Below are positions 32,953 through 42,268 of a stretch of 64,000 nt of DNA, in pieces. The translations under genes were made by a program, and so were the position numbers. A model generated the notes under the pieces. That model did no database searches, was not told the origin of the DNA, and was given only the letters and a program-made list of their open reading frames with translations. Source of the DNA: Massospora cicadina (Eukaryota > Entomophthoromycota > Entomophthoromycetes > Entomophthorales > Entomophthoraceae); contig JAKSZP010014863.1 of the NCBI GenBank assembly GCA_022478985.1, positions 1 to 64,000 on the forward strand, in the 5' to 3' direction. Position 1 is the stretch's first letter. Every line of letters starts with the position of its first letter.

Positions 32953-33788
32953 TGTGAGATCCATGAATGGAGGCCACAAATAATTTCTCAGAGTGAGAAA
33001 TGTACTTTTTAATAAAAGTTTAAATAATAACTTTTTATAAGTTTTTATATTTTTTATTATGATAAGCACAGCAAAACCAAGAAAGGCCCCTTTATCAATA
33101 CTAGCTTTTCCTATTTAAACTAGTTCAGATTTCAAGACCATCAATATTCAAGGTAAAAGAATGCAAAGCTCAGTTGTCTTTAGGGAATATAGGTTTTTCG
33201 CCTATTAGATCAGGGTAAAAAATTTTTGAGGCAGTACCAACCCATGCGGTAATGATTGGATGAATTATATCCAATCACCAGTGAGTAAAATCTTTTCACC
33301 TTGGCGGTTGTCAGACTCAACTGGTAATGATTGGGTAACTCAGCGATGTTCAGACTCAGATGGTAATGATTAGCTAATTGTTACCCTATCATCTTCGCGT
33401 AAAATCTTTGCACCTCAGCGATGGTTAGATTCAAATGGTAATGATTGGTTAACCTGCACCCAATCATTGTCTGGCGAAATCTTCTTACCTTACAGTAGTT
33501 CCGATCCAAGCAACATTATACTCCTCAGATTTGACCAAAGAGTCGGAGTAATCCTATTATTAGTACTTACCATTATAAGCTGATTTTTATGATAAATCGT
33601 ATTTTTCTGGTTATTAGGATTCCACTGAGAATCCACTAAGGTTTTTTGTATTGTGGGTATTCATATTGTTAATATCCACTTTATTATCTGAAAATTTGGC
33701 AGGTGATGGGCCAATTATAGTAGCAGATTCAAGAGCACTAATACTTCCAACATTCTTTTTCTGAAGTCGAGAAAGAGAATGTCCAACA
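32953..33788 (-). repeat. 3' LTR of element L (836 bp)
   Basis: On + it starts TGTGAGATCC and ends TGTCCAACA. The whole length is homologous to 35678-36515, with scattered substitutions. As the element is on minus, this is its 3' LTR. It contains four GGTAATGATTGG repeat units. Confidence 0.92.
33248..33490. repeat. CCAAT-bearing tandem units in 3' LTR of L
   Basis: Units start with GGTAATGATT at 33248, 33323, 33362 and 33437, giving spacings of 75, 39 and 75 bp. Unit one holds an inverted repeat (AATGATTGGAT...ATCCAATCA). The same units and spacings recur in the other LTR. They may be enhancer-like sites; this is inference. Confidence 0.7.
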
Positions 33789-33805
33789 TTGTCCCCCTCA
33801 AGAAT
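33789..33805 (-). promoter_or_regulatory. polypurine tract of element L
   Basis: On the sense strand, CTTGAGGGGGACAA lies directly before the 3' LTR. This is the expected position and composition of the primer for plus-strand DNA synthesis. Confidence 0.8.
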
Positions 33806-34305
33806 GTTGGAAGGGGTGTAGGGTCAAAGGTAGCAGCCATGTACCCAGATTAGGATAACTTTTGTAGCCAAAGACTTTATGGCATTCATCTCCTCTCTTA
33901 TGGATGATGGTATAGGGTCCCTCCCAATTTGATCCAAATTTTCCACTTGGGGGAGTTGTGCAATTGCGGTGATATACAACCCTATCCAACACTTTGTAAG
34001 AGGGCAGAGGAGCTCAGTGCTCATTAGTAGCTTGACCTTTTTGAGTCACTGTTTTTGTTTGGCTAGAATTTTCAGCCCATAATTTTTCATCCTCAGTGCA
34101 CGAGGGTTTTGACTGAGGTTCACGAGGGGTAGCATTCCTAGAAGATTGATTCTCTTGAGCCTTGGGATGGGAATTGGCTGACTCCGCGGGCTTAGCGGTA
34201 GACTTTCCTTTTCTAGGCTGTACTTTGGGTGCCTGGACTTTCCCTTTGCAGTTGGCCTTGTTTTGAGCTTAGAGGTGTTTTAGGATGTGATTTAAGTCAA
34301 CCACT
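33798..34305 (-). pseudogene. integrase C-terminal GPY/F remnant of element L
   Basis: The open stretch read on minus carries VLDRVVYHRNCTTPPSGKFG then SNWEGPYTI, the GPY/F signature that ends Ty3-type integrases. It follows a Lys/Pro/Gln-rich linker and is separated from the upstream frame by a stop at about 34305. The zinc-binding and DDE core domains are missing, so it cannot integrate DNA. Confidence 0.75.
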
Positions 34306-35090
34306 CATTGTTCAACCGGCTTAATCACCACCTCATCTGCTGCAGGATTTGGAATACCATCCCTAGCCTTCACTAAGTTGACTGATTTCTTAGTGTTGCA
34401 CCCAGAGGTGACATAAGACAAAGTGTAAGAGGGGGGTTCCTGATTGGACTGCCTGGTATGGCCATGTGAGATAGGGTGAATAAGGCGAGATAACACCTCA
34501 TCTGCGTCACTGGCAGTATTGATAATGGTTGGCTCCCCTAGAATTTGGCTGAGATACGTTTCTTTGGATATAGTGGCTTTATCCACTCCTCCAGCATTTA
34601 AGCGATTGGGGACTTCCACCTCAGCAGGTGCTCCAACTATGTAATAGCCGACTTCATCCATATCCCCCTCAGAATCATCCCCAGGGGTATTTTCTTCCAT
34701 GGGCAAGGTTGTGATTGAAGTGGGGGATACAGCCATGAGAGGAGAGGTGATTAGCTTGGCTTTAACTGGCATTTTTTTAACCCCAGTAGTTCTGGAGAAT
34801 ATGCCCTTAGGGCGCGCACCTACTGGCTGAACTGAATAGGAGACCACAGTAGGGATCTCCTTTTTGCATGACTGAGGAATGTCCGGTTTAAGATGCACCA
34901 AAGAATCAGGTTTGGTGAGAAAGATAGGCACAGGTGGCCTCACCTCCGACGATTCAGCGGGCTCCAGCTCATCAAGGGTTGGAGAAGATGGTGGCACCTC
35001 CTCATCATAGGTAGGGCCACATAAAGGGATATGAGCAACGTCCAACAAGGCCTCTTTTATATCACAGATAGTTGTGAAGTGGCATTTCAT
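34305..35090 (-). CDS. second ORF of element L, acidic/Pro-rich protein
   Basis: A 261-codon open frame whose ATG overlaps the Gag stop as ATGA (35090-35087). The product is rich in Pro, Ser, Glu and Asp (EEVPPSSPTLDELEPAESSE) and has no enzyme motif I recognise. It sits where protease and RT would begin in a complete Ty3 element, and leads toward the integrase tail. It may be a Gag-side extension or a filler ORF. It is the longest undamaged frame in the element, so some constraint is possible. Confidence 0.5.
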   Translation of the reverse strand: MKCHFTTICDIKEALLDVAHIPLCGPTYDEEVPPSSPTLDELEPAESSEVRPPVPIFLTKPDSLVHLKPDIPQSCKKEIPTVVSYSVQPVGARPKGIFSRTTGVKKMPVKAKLITSPLMAVSPTSITTLPMEENTPGDDSEGDMDEVGYYIVGAPAEVEVPNRLNAGGVDKATISKETYLSQILGEPTIINTASDADEVLSRLIHPISHGHTRQSNQEPPSYTLSYVTSGCNTKKSVNLVKARDGIPNPAADEVVIKPVEQ

Positions 35091-35620
35091 CGAGATGATA
35101 TGCCTAGCGAGAGAGAGGGTTGTGAAGCTAACCCTGTTAAGAGAGCGGCGATGGCATCATCTAGGGTTAGTAGGTTAGATGTAGCCAACCTTTGAGCGGT
35201 GAGATAGTACCGCTCAGAAAAACTAAAGAGGGTTTCACCCTCATACATGGTGAGGCTCAAAAAGGCCTGTTTTGCCCGGTGTAAGCTCTGCTGGGACCTA
35301 AATTCAGCCTAGAGGGCCTTCTTGACCTCGGGCCAGGTGTGCTGAGGATCCAGGTGAGGGACAATCAACTCTTGAGCTTGGCGGCTTAGATAGGGAAGGA
35401 TGTACTGAACTTTTTGCTTGTCAGTAGCGCCATCCATCGCAGCTTCATAGACATACAAGAAGGAGGCAACACTCCCTTCACCAGGGGTGTATCTGTCCTT
35501 CAGGGGTAGTTTGAACAGTCATTGCTCTAACTTTTTGAGCTGGGAGAAAGAGCTGGCTATTTGCTTTTCGAGAGCAACTATTTGCAGGTCAGAAGAGCTG
35601 CTCATGGTGACAGTCTCCAT
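35087..35620 (-). pseudogene. Gag of element L, two nonsense codons
   Basis: About 178 codons from METVTMSSSSDLQIVALEKQ. A Leu-rich helix is followed by a retrotransposon-gag block (SVASFLYVYEAAMDGAT, VQYILPYLSRQAQELIV, TWPEVKKAL, TMYEGETLFSFSERYYLTAQ). Its role is assembly of the virus-like particle. Nonsense codons occur after KKLEQ (TGA) and after KKAL (TAG). No CCHC knuckle was found. Confidence 0.75.
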
Positions 35621-35652
35621 TTTGTTAATACTTATCTAAGTATTCAGGGAAC

Positions 35653-35677
35653 TTGGCACCCGCGTTGGGCTCCAATT
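35653..35677 (-). promoter_or_regulatory. primer-binding site region of element L
   Basis: On the sense strand, directly after the 5' LTR end (CCCACA), AATTGGAGCCCAACGCGGG is read. This starts with the TGG that pairs with a tRNA CCA end. I cannot name the tRNA. Confidence 0.6.
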
Positions 35678-36515
35678 TGTGGGATCCGCGAATGGAGGCT
35701 ACAAATAATTTCTCAGAGTGAGAAATGTACTTTTTAATAAAAGTATAAATAATAACTTTTTCTAAGTTTTTATGTTTTTTATTATTATAAGCGTGGCAAA
35801 ACCAAGAAAGGCCCTTTGTCGATACTAGCTTTTCCTATTCAAACTTGTTCTGATTTTGAGACCATTGATATTTGAGGTAAAAGAATGCAAATCTCAGTTG
35901 TCTAAATTAGGGAATATAGGTTTTTCGCCTATTAGATCAGGGATGAAAATTTTTGAGGCAGTACCAACCCTTGCGGTAATAATTGGATGAATTATATCCA
36001 GTCACCAGCAAGTAAAATCTTTTCACCTTGGAGGTGATCAGACCTGACTGGTAATGATTGGGTAACTCAGTGATGGTTGGACTCAGATAGTAATGATTAG
36101 CTTATTGTTACCCTATCATCTTCATGTAAAATCTTTGCACCTCGGCAGTGGTTAGATTCAGATGGTAATGATTGGTTAACCTGTACCCAATCATCGTTGG
36201 GTAAAATCTTCTTACCTTACAGTAGTTCCAATCTGAGTGACATTATACTCCTTTGATTTGACCGAGGAGTCAGAGTAATCCTATTATTAGTACTTACTGT
36301 TTTAAGCCGATTTTTATGATAAATTGTATTTTTCCAGTTATAAAGGATTCCACCGAGAATCCACTAAGGTTTTTTCGTTGTGGGTATTCATATTGTTAAT
36401 ATTCACATTATTATCTGAAAATTTGGCAGATGATGGGCCAATTATAGTAGCAGATTTGAGAGCCCTAATACTTCCAACATCCTTTTTCTAAAGTTGAGAA
36501 AGAGAATGTCTGACA
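35678..36515 (-). repeat. 5' LTR of element L (838 bp)
   Basis: On + it starts TGTGGGATCC and ends TGTCTGACA, homologous to 32953-33788. The repeat units recur at 35975, 36050, 36089 and 36164. Confidence 0.92.
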
Positions 36516-36520
36516 CACCA
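36516..36520 (+). repeat. 5-bp TSD of LTR element L, right copy
   Basis: CACCA, partner of 32948-32952. Confidence 0.9.
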
Positions 36521-39500
36521 GAGCATGGAGGGAGGGTGGAAGGGGGGAGGCCATTGATAAAGCAAACATATCTCTTGACAGGCTGAAGGGGTGTGTTTGA
36601 TCCTGGTCCAGCAGACGTTGAACTTCGCGCCAAATCACTTTAGAGGTCAGACGCTTCTCCAGGCGTTGGAACAGCGTTCCATACTGGCCACACACGATGC
36701 AGGATGAGTGTAAAGCATTAGAGCGCTCAGCTGTATGGTACACCTGCCTCAGGCAGCGCCACACATGAGAGCGGATTCGAGGCTGCAACAGAGGATGGTG
36801 TGCATATTTCCAGATAGTTTTTTTGGTCTCAATGGAGTAAGAGATGTACATCATGTTCAGGTAGTCTACCCTGGATAGGACATGGGGCCGTGTGAGGGAT
36901 CACGCCATCTTGGATGGGTAGCCCCTGTACCTCTTGTGTGAACTGAGGAGAGGGGCGGCCTCTCTGGGTGTGTGTCCGCTAATATGAATTCTCCACTCAG
37001 TGCTCCGCATAGAGAGGAGATTTGTTTGTAGTGGGTTTTAGTCCCGTGAGGACCTGTGGCCAATGGGTGTGAAGCCCGGCCTTTTCATCAGGGAGTGGGG
37101 TTTGATGGATTGTTGAGGCCCAAGGCGCGGGAGAAGTTGGAGCGGGCCACGCGTGACCAGTGTTGGAGGGGAGCGTAGGGGCGGTGATGGCTGCAATCCA
37201 GGTACCCAAGATCTTGGCAGCATGGGCTCTAAAGTCAAGCAGACCCATGCCACCATGATGATAAGGGCCAAACATGACCTCTAGCTGTACTGGTGGAGAG
37301 TGGCCTGACAAAGCCATCCTTGCAGCAGGGCATACAAGGATTTGAAGAAGCTTGGGGAGAAGGGGATGGCGTGGGCTCCAAACCAGACTTTGGAGAGGAG
37401 CATAGAGTTGGCTAAAACAACCCTGCCAGTAAGGGAAGTAGGGTGGGCTCTGAGAGAGGCGATGCGCTTCATCACGTTGACTAGAATATGACTCTCCATT
37501 ACTGCTGATACGTATCCACCTGCCTCCACCCACATGCCCAGATGGCGGACAGGCCCTATGGTAGGGCGTGGCACGAAGGGGAGCACCAGTGGGGCGGTGT
37601 GGGGTGAGCTGGGAGAGCGAGCACGTGTGTGAGCAGATGGGCTGGGGTGGGCACTGGTTGCAGGGGCCCAGCAGTTTTGAGACTGACCAAGGAGAATGAT
37701 TTCGGTTTTGGAAGCGTTCAGTGCAGCGTTACTTACCCAGGAATACTCCTGGATGAGAGCTTCCAGTGCGCGTGCATCTTTATTACTGGACACCCCAACC
37801 ACACAGTCATCTGCAAAAGCCATTATTTTGACTGGGGCTTGGACTGGCACTTGGACCCCAGTGAGTTGGGCACTCATGTTTCAAAGTAGTGTCAAGGCTG
37901 AAGTTGTATAAGTGTGGGCTAAGGGGGTCCCCTTGTCGCAAGCCCCTTTGAGGGCGGACCACTTCCGTTAAGAAGCCAGGGCCAGGTACTGCCATTGTTG
38001 CAGATTCTGTAAGCAGCATCACCCATTTGATGAAGTGGGGGGTAAGCGGAATTGATGGAGGCAGGCCCTGAGTTATTCCCAGTTTACTCTATCATAGGCC
38101 TTCTGTTGGTTCAAGAATATAAGTGCCCCAGAGGCTGTGGACTGGCATGCATTAGTCACAGAGTGCATGTTGTCCCAAATCGATCTTCTGGGTATGAAAC
38201 CAAATTGTTCTGGTGAGATGGTGGCAGATGCTACACTCCCTAAACAGTTAGCCATGATTTTTGTTAAAATTTTAGTATTCGTGTTAGTTAAAGAAATGAG
38301 GCGCCAGTTGGCTAAGTCTAGCTTGTCCCCTTTCTTGAAGAGTGTGACGGTAAAGGCCTCATGTTCTCCTGGTAGGAGGCGCGTTTCCATAAAGCTCTGG
38401 TTAAGTGAGGCAAGAAGCAATGGGGATATATATTTGAAGTACTTTTTGTAGAATTCTTATGGAATGCCATCTGGGCCTGAGCATTTCCGGTTTGTTGCAC
38501 CATGGATGGCTGCCATAATTCGTTCGGAGTAATTAAATTCATTATTTCTGGGTATTGGGAAACGGTGCAGATGTGGGCTTGGTCGAGAAATTCCACCACT
38601 TTGGCCAGCTGAATTGGATCAGATGAGTATAACTTGGAGTAATACTTATGTGTTTTAGTTGCCACTTCAGCTGGCATATCCATGATGGAATCAAATCTTT
38701 GCACCTGTGTGCAGGACACTCTCTGGTGTGGTGCAAAAAAATTTTAAAAAATATGCGGTGCACTTGTTGCCCTTTATAATACATTTGGCCCTGTACTGAA
38801 CACAAACCCAATGTTTGTGTTGCCTTTCGAGCGCGTTGAGGTGGGCGGCTGCCTCTGCCCAATTTTGGCTCCATGCAGGGCTGTATCCTGTAGCTGGGAT
38901 GTTGGACTCCAGGTGTGCCAACTCTGCCAGAGCGCGCAAAATGACAGCTGATGTGGCTCATGAGCATCTGGAGGAGAGGTGGCAAGAGTGACAGATGGTA
39001 TCCTCTTTAAAGGTTGCCCATATGGAGATGGGGTCCACACAAAATGGTGCAACAAACTCTTTTGCCAAAGTTGCCTCTTCCACCCAAGTGGAAAGTCCTG
39101 GTGACGCAAGTTCAGGGGGCAAAGTTTGCACCAATGTGGGGCCTTAGCCACTGTTACAGGTAGGTGGTAGGTTAATGAGACCAGTTGGTGGTCGGAAAAT
39201 TCCATTTTTGTTGTTTTGAAGTGGGAAATGTGGGGTTGGAATTTCGCCAGCGTAAAGATAAGGTCGATGCAGGACATGGACCTTAATTGGCCGTTGTGGA
39301 CGTGGGGGCATGTCATGTTTTCGAGCAGCAGGGCTCACCATGGCAGCGCATCCTTTAACCCAAGGGTGGCCTTTAGAACGCGAAGTTCTATGTGACCCTG
39401 GGGGGCGTGGGGAGGGGGAAGGCCAACGGTCCATTGGTGTGTTTAGCCAACAGTTCAGGTCACCGACTATGAAAGGGTCTGGGGGTAGCGGGAGGGATTT

Positions 39501-39869
39501 GAATGATGAGAAAAATTCCCAACGCTCTCATGCACCATTTGGGGTGTAGATGTTGACAATAGCGTGCGGCACATCAGCTCACAAGAAAGTGACAATGAGG
39601 ACTCAGCCATTGAGGAAGGTTTCTGACAATAAAAATTTGAAGAAATTGAATCTCCAAACTAACACCTCACAGTGCTCTGACCAAAAGGATAGGGATGGGA
39701 GGAGCATGGTTTTCCAAGCCTCCTCAGAACCTTGTGGACAGTGGGACTCCTGGATGGCCAGGATATCCATGGGTAAATTTTGTTGTAAAAAAATCAGTTT
39801 CCTAACCTGGGACAGCGAGGCCTTGAGTCTGGCAATATTCAACGTCCCTAAAGTGAAGGTTTCCCCCAT
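36521..39869 (-). pseudogene. LINE ORF2 (G), endonuclease to zinc finger
   Basis: The ATG at 39869 opens MGETFTLGTLNIARLKA, the best preserved ORF2 start in the window. Endonuclease: ILAIQESHCPQG (about 39765) and later VNIYTP-like and GDLNCW-like sites. RT: FKKGDKLDLANWRLISLTNT (38340) and GFIPRRSIWDN (38190), both in a 115-codon open block. GLRQGDPLSPHLYNFSLD (37935) and FADDCVVGVSS (about 37810) follow. Zinc finger CIVCGQYGTLFQRLEKRL (near 36680) has its last Cys changed. Frame changes are at about 39600, 38420, 37880 and 36860. Its last part lies beyond L. Confidence 0.86.
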
Positions 39870-39889
39870 TGCACCTTAGGTGTGAGGGG

Positions 39890-41140
39890 GTGGGCACCCA
39901 GGCCCACTAGCCTCCTCTAGATCCCCACAGGCCTTCACAGCAGCGCGGGTGGTTGCAGCAATGCTATCAGTAGTTTTGTTGATCTTAGCAGAAAGGTTTG
40001 CGTTGGCTTTTGCCTTCACTTTTGTTTCCCCAACGTCGAACAAATTTTTTGTGGTGTGGATGAGTTTAGTACACCGTTGAGTGGGTCAAAAAAATTTTCA
40101 GGTAGGATGGGTCCCAAGTCGGTTTCAACTGGAGCTTGGTTGCAAAGATTGGGTGAGATTGAGTTCCCCATTGGATCCTCAGATTGGGTGGCCTAATCAG
40201 TATGGGCTTCCCAATCTCATTGGTTGATGGATTCCCAAGTTGCTTCCGCCATGAAGGTTTTGATGTCCTCCTAGCATTGGGAGTGTGGGATAGCGGTGGT
40301 AACTTAGGCTACTTCCTTGGCCGCAGCCCTGTGGGCCTGCTTGGCCTTCTTCCGCTCTTGCGGGGAAATAGGCTTTACCAGTAGATAGCAGCCTTGTGCT
40401 CCCCATGGGAAAGCCTCTTTGGTGCTTGCAGTTGGTTTGTAGTGCGCCTCTCCACTGGCCATGGCTGCCGAGGGATGCTCTTGGAATGCAACGCCCTCCT
40501 TGGTGGGGCATGCATGTGCCTTATGGCTGAACGCGTCACAGTGGGTGCAGATGGGGGGCGCGCTGTCCACGCTTACCCAGAAAGGGTGGTTGGTATGCCC
40601 TTTGATATTAATAAAAGTGGAGTGCAGGATCTGGGTTAGGTCCTTCGCAATCTCCTCAGTTGGGGTCAGAACTGCAATGGCTTTGCCAGTGCACAGGTGT
40701 GGCATCAGCATAAAGCGTTGCATCTCAAAAGATTGTATTTTGCTGTAGATGGTGAGACCATCTTTCAGGTGTTGCTCCAAAATGTCACGTTTTACCGTAG
40801 TAGGCAAAAAGTCAAACGTGAGGAAAATTTGGTTGGATTTTGTCCATCTGGTGCATTTGGTTTTTATGACCCGTTTCCCTTTGGGGAGGTCAATCACTAT
40901 GCGCACTGCAGCAGCCTTGTCTGCTGCCTCCTTGTTTTTGAAACCTAGGTCCAGCCAACTGCGTGACATGGAGTGAGGTGTGACATACACCGCAGTCAGG
41001 AAAAAGGTGTGCACATCTCCACAAATTTTTCCCATAAAGCTGTTTGTTGGATGTCCAGAAACATGCGGACTCTGTATTCCACCGCCAAAAGTGGCTGGGA
41101 GTGCGGCGTGTTGATGTACTGGTTGCATCATGCTTACCAA
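39890..41140 (-). pseudogene. LINE ORF1 (G), best-preserved copy of the family
   Basis: A 278-codon open block (41140-40304) covers MQPVHQHAALPATF, GKICGDVHTFFL, SWLDLGFKNKEAADKAA, TRWTKSNQIFLTFDFLPTTV, LCTGKAIAVLTPTEEIAKDL and the intact CCHC knuckle CTHCDAFSHKAHACP, then the Lys-rich QERKKAKQAHRAAAKE. The remaining C-terminal part to about 39890 is frame-shifted. This copy shows the reading frame that the other copies have lost. Likely role: coating the LINE RNA. Confidence 0.85.
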
Positions 41141-41377
41141 GCGAGGATTTCTAGGGAAATAGTGACCGCCAGTTTTTAAAAAAATTCTATCCCGCCAGTT
41201 TCTCTGGGGCGTTTTAGAACGTTTGAGGCTGTGGGCCTACCACCTGCTCCTCTTACCTTACTTGCCCAACTGCTCCCTGACATGGGCGCAGACTAATCTC
41301 CTCTGTGAGTTTATCAAACTAGATTCAGACTTGAATTGCATAGGTTGCAAAAGTGATTGCAACGAGAGAGAAAAGTT

Positions 41378-41389
41378 TTGGCCACTCTT
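41378..41389 (+). repeat. TSD of LINE G, right copy
   Basis: Exact 12-bp partner of 32541-32552. Confidence 0.85.
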
Positions 41390-42254
41390 TTTACATATTC
41401 CCAATATTATTTTTGAATTGAACCAAAATTCCATGAACAATCATGTGTCAGACTATCGTGGATGGAGTATGTCTAAATTTAGAAATTTTTTAAAAGTTTA
41501 AGAAGATAAAAGATTAAGCAGCTAATCAGGGCTTGCCTCATCATTCATTCCTACCACAAACCTTGTAGCAGTCTTGTGATTATGGCCCTTCCCCAAGAGA
41601 AAACTCAGGAATAACTCACAACTAGAGAGGATACCACAATTTGTGGTATCCCAAGAATAACACAGCCGCTCATCAATGTCCTTCCCTTTTTAAAGGCCAG
41701 TCCCCTCACAAGTGAGAGCACTGACATGAATTGTTCTCTTATTCCCATCTTTAGTAAAAATACTCACTACCCAATGCTTACTGTTTCCATTTTTGAAAAG
41801 CATTTTGTGCATCATGACATGCATTGCAGCCAACATGCACAAAATTAAACAGATTACCCTTAGTCGGATAAAAGGCTTAGGGCCTTAATATTATTAGTCA
41901 CTTGGTGCCTCGGGTGGTTCCACAAGAACTATGCAGTGCTAAACAACGTGAACTTTGGCTCACCTGGTCCTAACACATATTCATCTATCTTCTATATATA
42001 ATGAATAATAATCTGAGCTAATTTAACTTATTGTCTAACATCATAAAATTATTTAGGATTTATATGTTTCTAGAATGTTATAACATATAGTTTATATACT
42101 AACTCTTTTTTTATTTTATATAATGAGAATGCTAATTTAATAGAAGAGTGGTTTTTAAATTAATAAAATAATATATATCATGGCCTCATAAAAAGAATCA
42201 AATGAGATAATCAAGCCACTGTGCATAATTGGATGTTAATTATACAATATAAGT
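41390..42254. other. spacer without recognisable gene
   Basis: 865 bp, AT-rich toward the right end. No coding motif, no repeat boundary and no RNA gene seen. Confidence 0.55.
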
Positions 42255-42268
42255 TAAGCTTTGCATTT
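42255..42268 (+). repeat. probable TSD of element J1, left copy
   Basis: TAAGCTTTGCATTT. The partner at 44178-44191 (TAAGTTTTGTATTT) differs by two C/T changes. Confidence 0.7.

Larger units (their letters stand above)
32953..36515 (-). mobile_element. non-autonomous LTR retrotransposon L (gag plus integrase tail)
   Basis: A 3563-bp LTR element in minus orientation inserted in ORF2 of LINE G. LTRs at both ends have TG/CA termini, with a 5-bp TSD, a primer-binding-like site and a polypurine tract. The internal 1.89 kb encodes a Gag (35620-35087) and a second frame ending in an integrase C-terminal GPY/F motif. Protease, RT, RNase H and the integrase core are absent. The layout resembles the gag-only LTR elements called TR-GAG in plants, with an integrase end retained. 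It would have needed pol supplied in trans. Confidence 0.9.
32553..41377 (-). mobile_element. full-length LINE copy G, split by LTR element L
   Basis: A minus-strand LINE of the B/C family. Removing L (32953-36515) and one 5-bp target copy leaves about 5257 bp, matching B (5280) and C (5267). It begins at 41377 with AACTTTTCTCTCTCGTTGCA on the sense strand and ends with the family 3' motif (complement of about 32571-32590). ORF1 is the best preserved of the family. The 12-bp TSD and the 5-bp TSD of the nested element confirm the structure. Confidence 0.93.

Noticed and set aside
33248..33490. CRISPR-like spaced repeats
   Set aside because: Only four diverged units with irregular spacing (75, 39, 75 bp), present in both LTRs of a eukaryotic retrotransposon. 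No cas genes.
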